From Acanthochromis polyacanthus (lineage: Eukaryota; Chordata; Actinopteri; Pomacentridae): a stretch of DNA of 64,000 nt. The DNA is taken from the NCBI RefSeq assembly GCF_021347895.1, contig NC_067134.1, positions 30,439,449 through 30,503,448 of the forward strand. The letters are read 5' to 3'. Positions 62,966 to 64,000 of the stretch are shown one piece after another. The translations under genes were made by a program, and so were the position numbers. Positions within the stretch are counted from its first letter, which is position 1. Each line of letters opens with the position of its first letter. The notes beneath the pieces were generated by a model. It saw nothing but the letters and a program-made list of their open reading frames with translations. It was not told where the DNA came from and ran no database searches.

Positions 62966-64000
62966 GTTTTATTTGCTCTGCCTGTGGCTTTTAAACTATT
63001 CTAACTTTCTTTTTTATTCAATAAATGACTAATAACACACTTTGATCTTCATGTTTGTTTGCTTATTTGTTGATAAGTGGAATTTAATTTTCCATGTTGA
63101 ATAATCAACGTTTATCCTCTTCCACGGTGGAAATGAAAACAGAAAAAAGATCTTTAGTAAAGCAGTAAAACTGACGCTTTTATTTTTTTATCTTTTTGTC
63201 TCCATTTTTAATTATATTTAATTAAATTTAGCCCTAAAAGCAAATATAAAGAACTCCAAAGACTAGAACAAAAACTACATATTTTTAGTCGTTAAAAGAC
63301 TCAAAAACAAAACTTGTAAATAAATGATATTCTATGTTTTAATTTCTATCTTTTCTTATGATCACAGTCAGTGAGCGAGTAAAACATGAACAATCTAAAG
63401 TTCTGAACTTGAACTTCTTTCAAACTGATTTTTCTCTGAACAATCCAAATAAAGTATGAGGTCAAAGTGTGACGGTTAGATCAACATAAACTACTAATAT
63501 CCCGTTGAAGCGCTATAGAAGCGTCAGAGCAGCAGATTGTAAAGTCTGGTCCAGATAAGGAGCTCTACAGTGAGGCTGACCGTCCATCATAGCTGTCTAA
63601 CCTGGACCTCACATCTCTGAAAACGTTGGAGCTCATTTTTAATCAGCTTCATCTGGATAAACTGACCACAGATTGGACGTTTTTACAACCACTTTCTCAC
63701 CTCAAATCATCTGAAAACTACGTTTAGTGTCACAATAACAGCAGTATTCCCAAAATACTTGAGTTTCCTCTGAAAGTTTCCTCCTCGGTCTTTGCTGCTG
63801 GTCTAAATGCATTCTGGGATATTTGGCTCCCCAAGTTTTTTGTTGTTTTATCTTTTATTAAGCATAATTTAACAACAAATAGGCACCAACTGTGTCCTAC
63901 AATTCCACTGGTCCAAGCAGAAGAGAAGCAGAAAAGAAAGAAAAATAGAATTATCAGATCAGACAGCTTCAAATAAATGAACTTCTCAGGGGTTAATCAG
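62966..64000. other. No gene seen
   Basis: This is AT-rich DNA with no coding motif, RNA gene or transposon end that I can support. Confidence 0.5.

Overview
The window looks like nuclear DNA of a teleost fish, probably a spiny-rayed species rather than zebrafish. Its genes have introns with GT-AG borders. The repeats are typical of teleosts: Rex3 with its GATG-type 3' tail, a Rex1-like LINE, L2 with an ATTGA tail, Tc1, hAT and piggyBac-like elements. The host genes belong to teleost-expanded families: C2H2 zinc-finger genes with the MCSV-type N-terminus, and a FISNA-NACHT-LRR-B30.2 receptor. No bacterial, CRISPR or phage features were seen.

Region by region: 1-5.2 kb is a decayed tRNA array built from duplicated units, with tRNA-Ser(CGA), tRNA-Gly(TCC) and a tRNA-Ser(AGA)-like pseudogene. 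It is interrupted by a Rex3 LINE and by a structurally intact Tc1 transposon. From 5.2 to 13.5 kb I see no gene, only AT-rich DNA and a TTAA-flanked MITE. At 13.5-15.4 kb lies a LINE fragment split by a solo LTR. At 16.0-16.2 kb there is an isolated open exon. From 17.8 to 28.6 kb two C2H2 zinc-finger genes stand head to head, one on the minus strand (17770-22370) and one on the plus strand (26001-28114), with a CpG-rich stretch between them.

From 30 to 43.6 kb is a heavily nested transposon zone: a hAT MITE, a fold-back Tc1 palindrome, and an 8.7 kb hAT-bounded insertion that holds an L1 with an intact ORF2 and a candidate solo LTR. All but the first sit inside one intron of an unrecognised host gene whose two 3' exons (31691-31859 and 42922-43036) still join in frame. 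From 43.7 to 50.8 kb are an L2 fragment, AT-rich repeats, a hAT MITE and an inactivated LINE. From 52.4 to 62.0 kb is one NLR gene of ten predicted exons (1116 residues). All ten splice phases agree, although a decayed antisense L1/Tx1-type LINE fills the intron before its last two exons. The last 1.5 kb carries an inverted copy of a repeat that also occurs at 1.5 kb.

The host genes do not form a pathway. The NLR is a candidate cytosolic innate-immune sensor and the zinc-finger proteins are candidate DNA binders. Finding tRNA genes, zinc-finger genes and an NLR-B30.2 gene together in a transposon-rich block resembles what is known of the long arm of zebrafish chromosome 4. All assignments are from reading the sequence; no database search was run.
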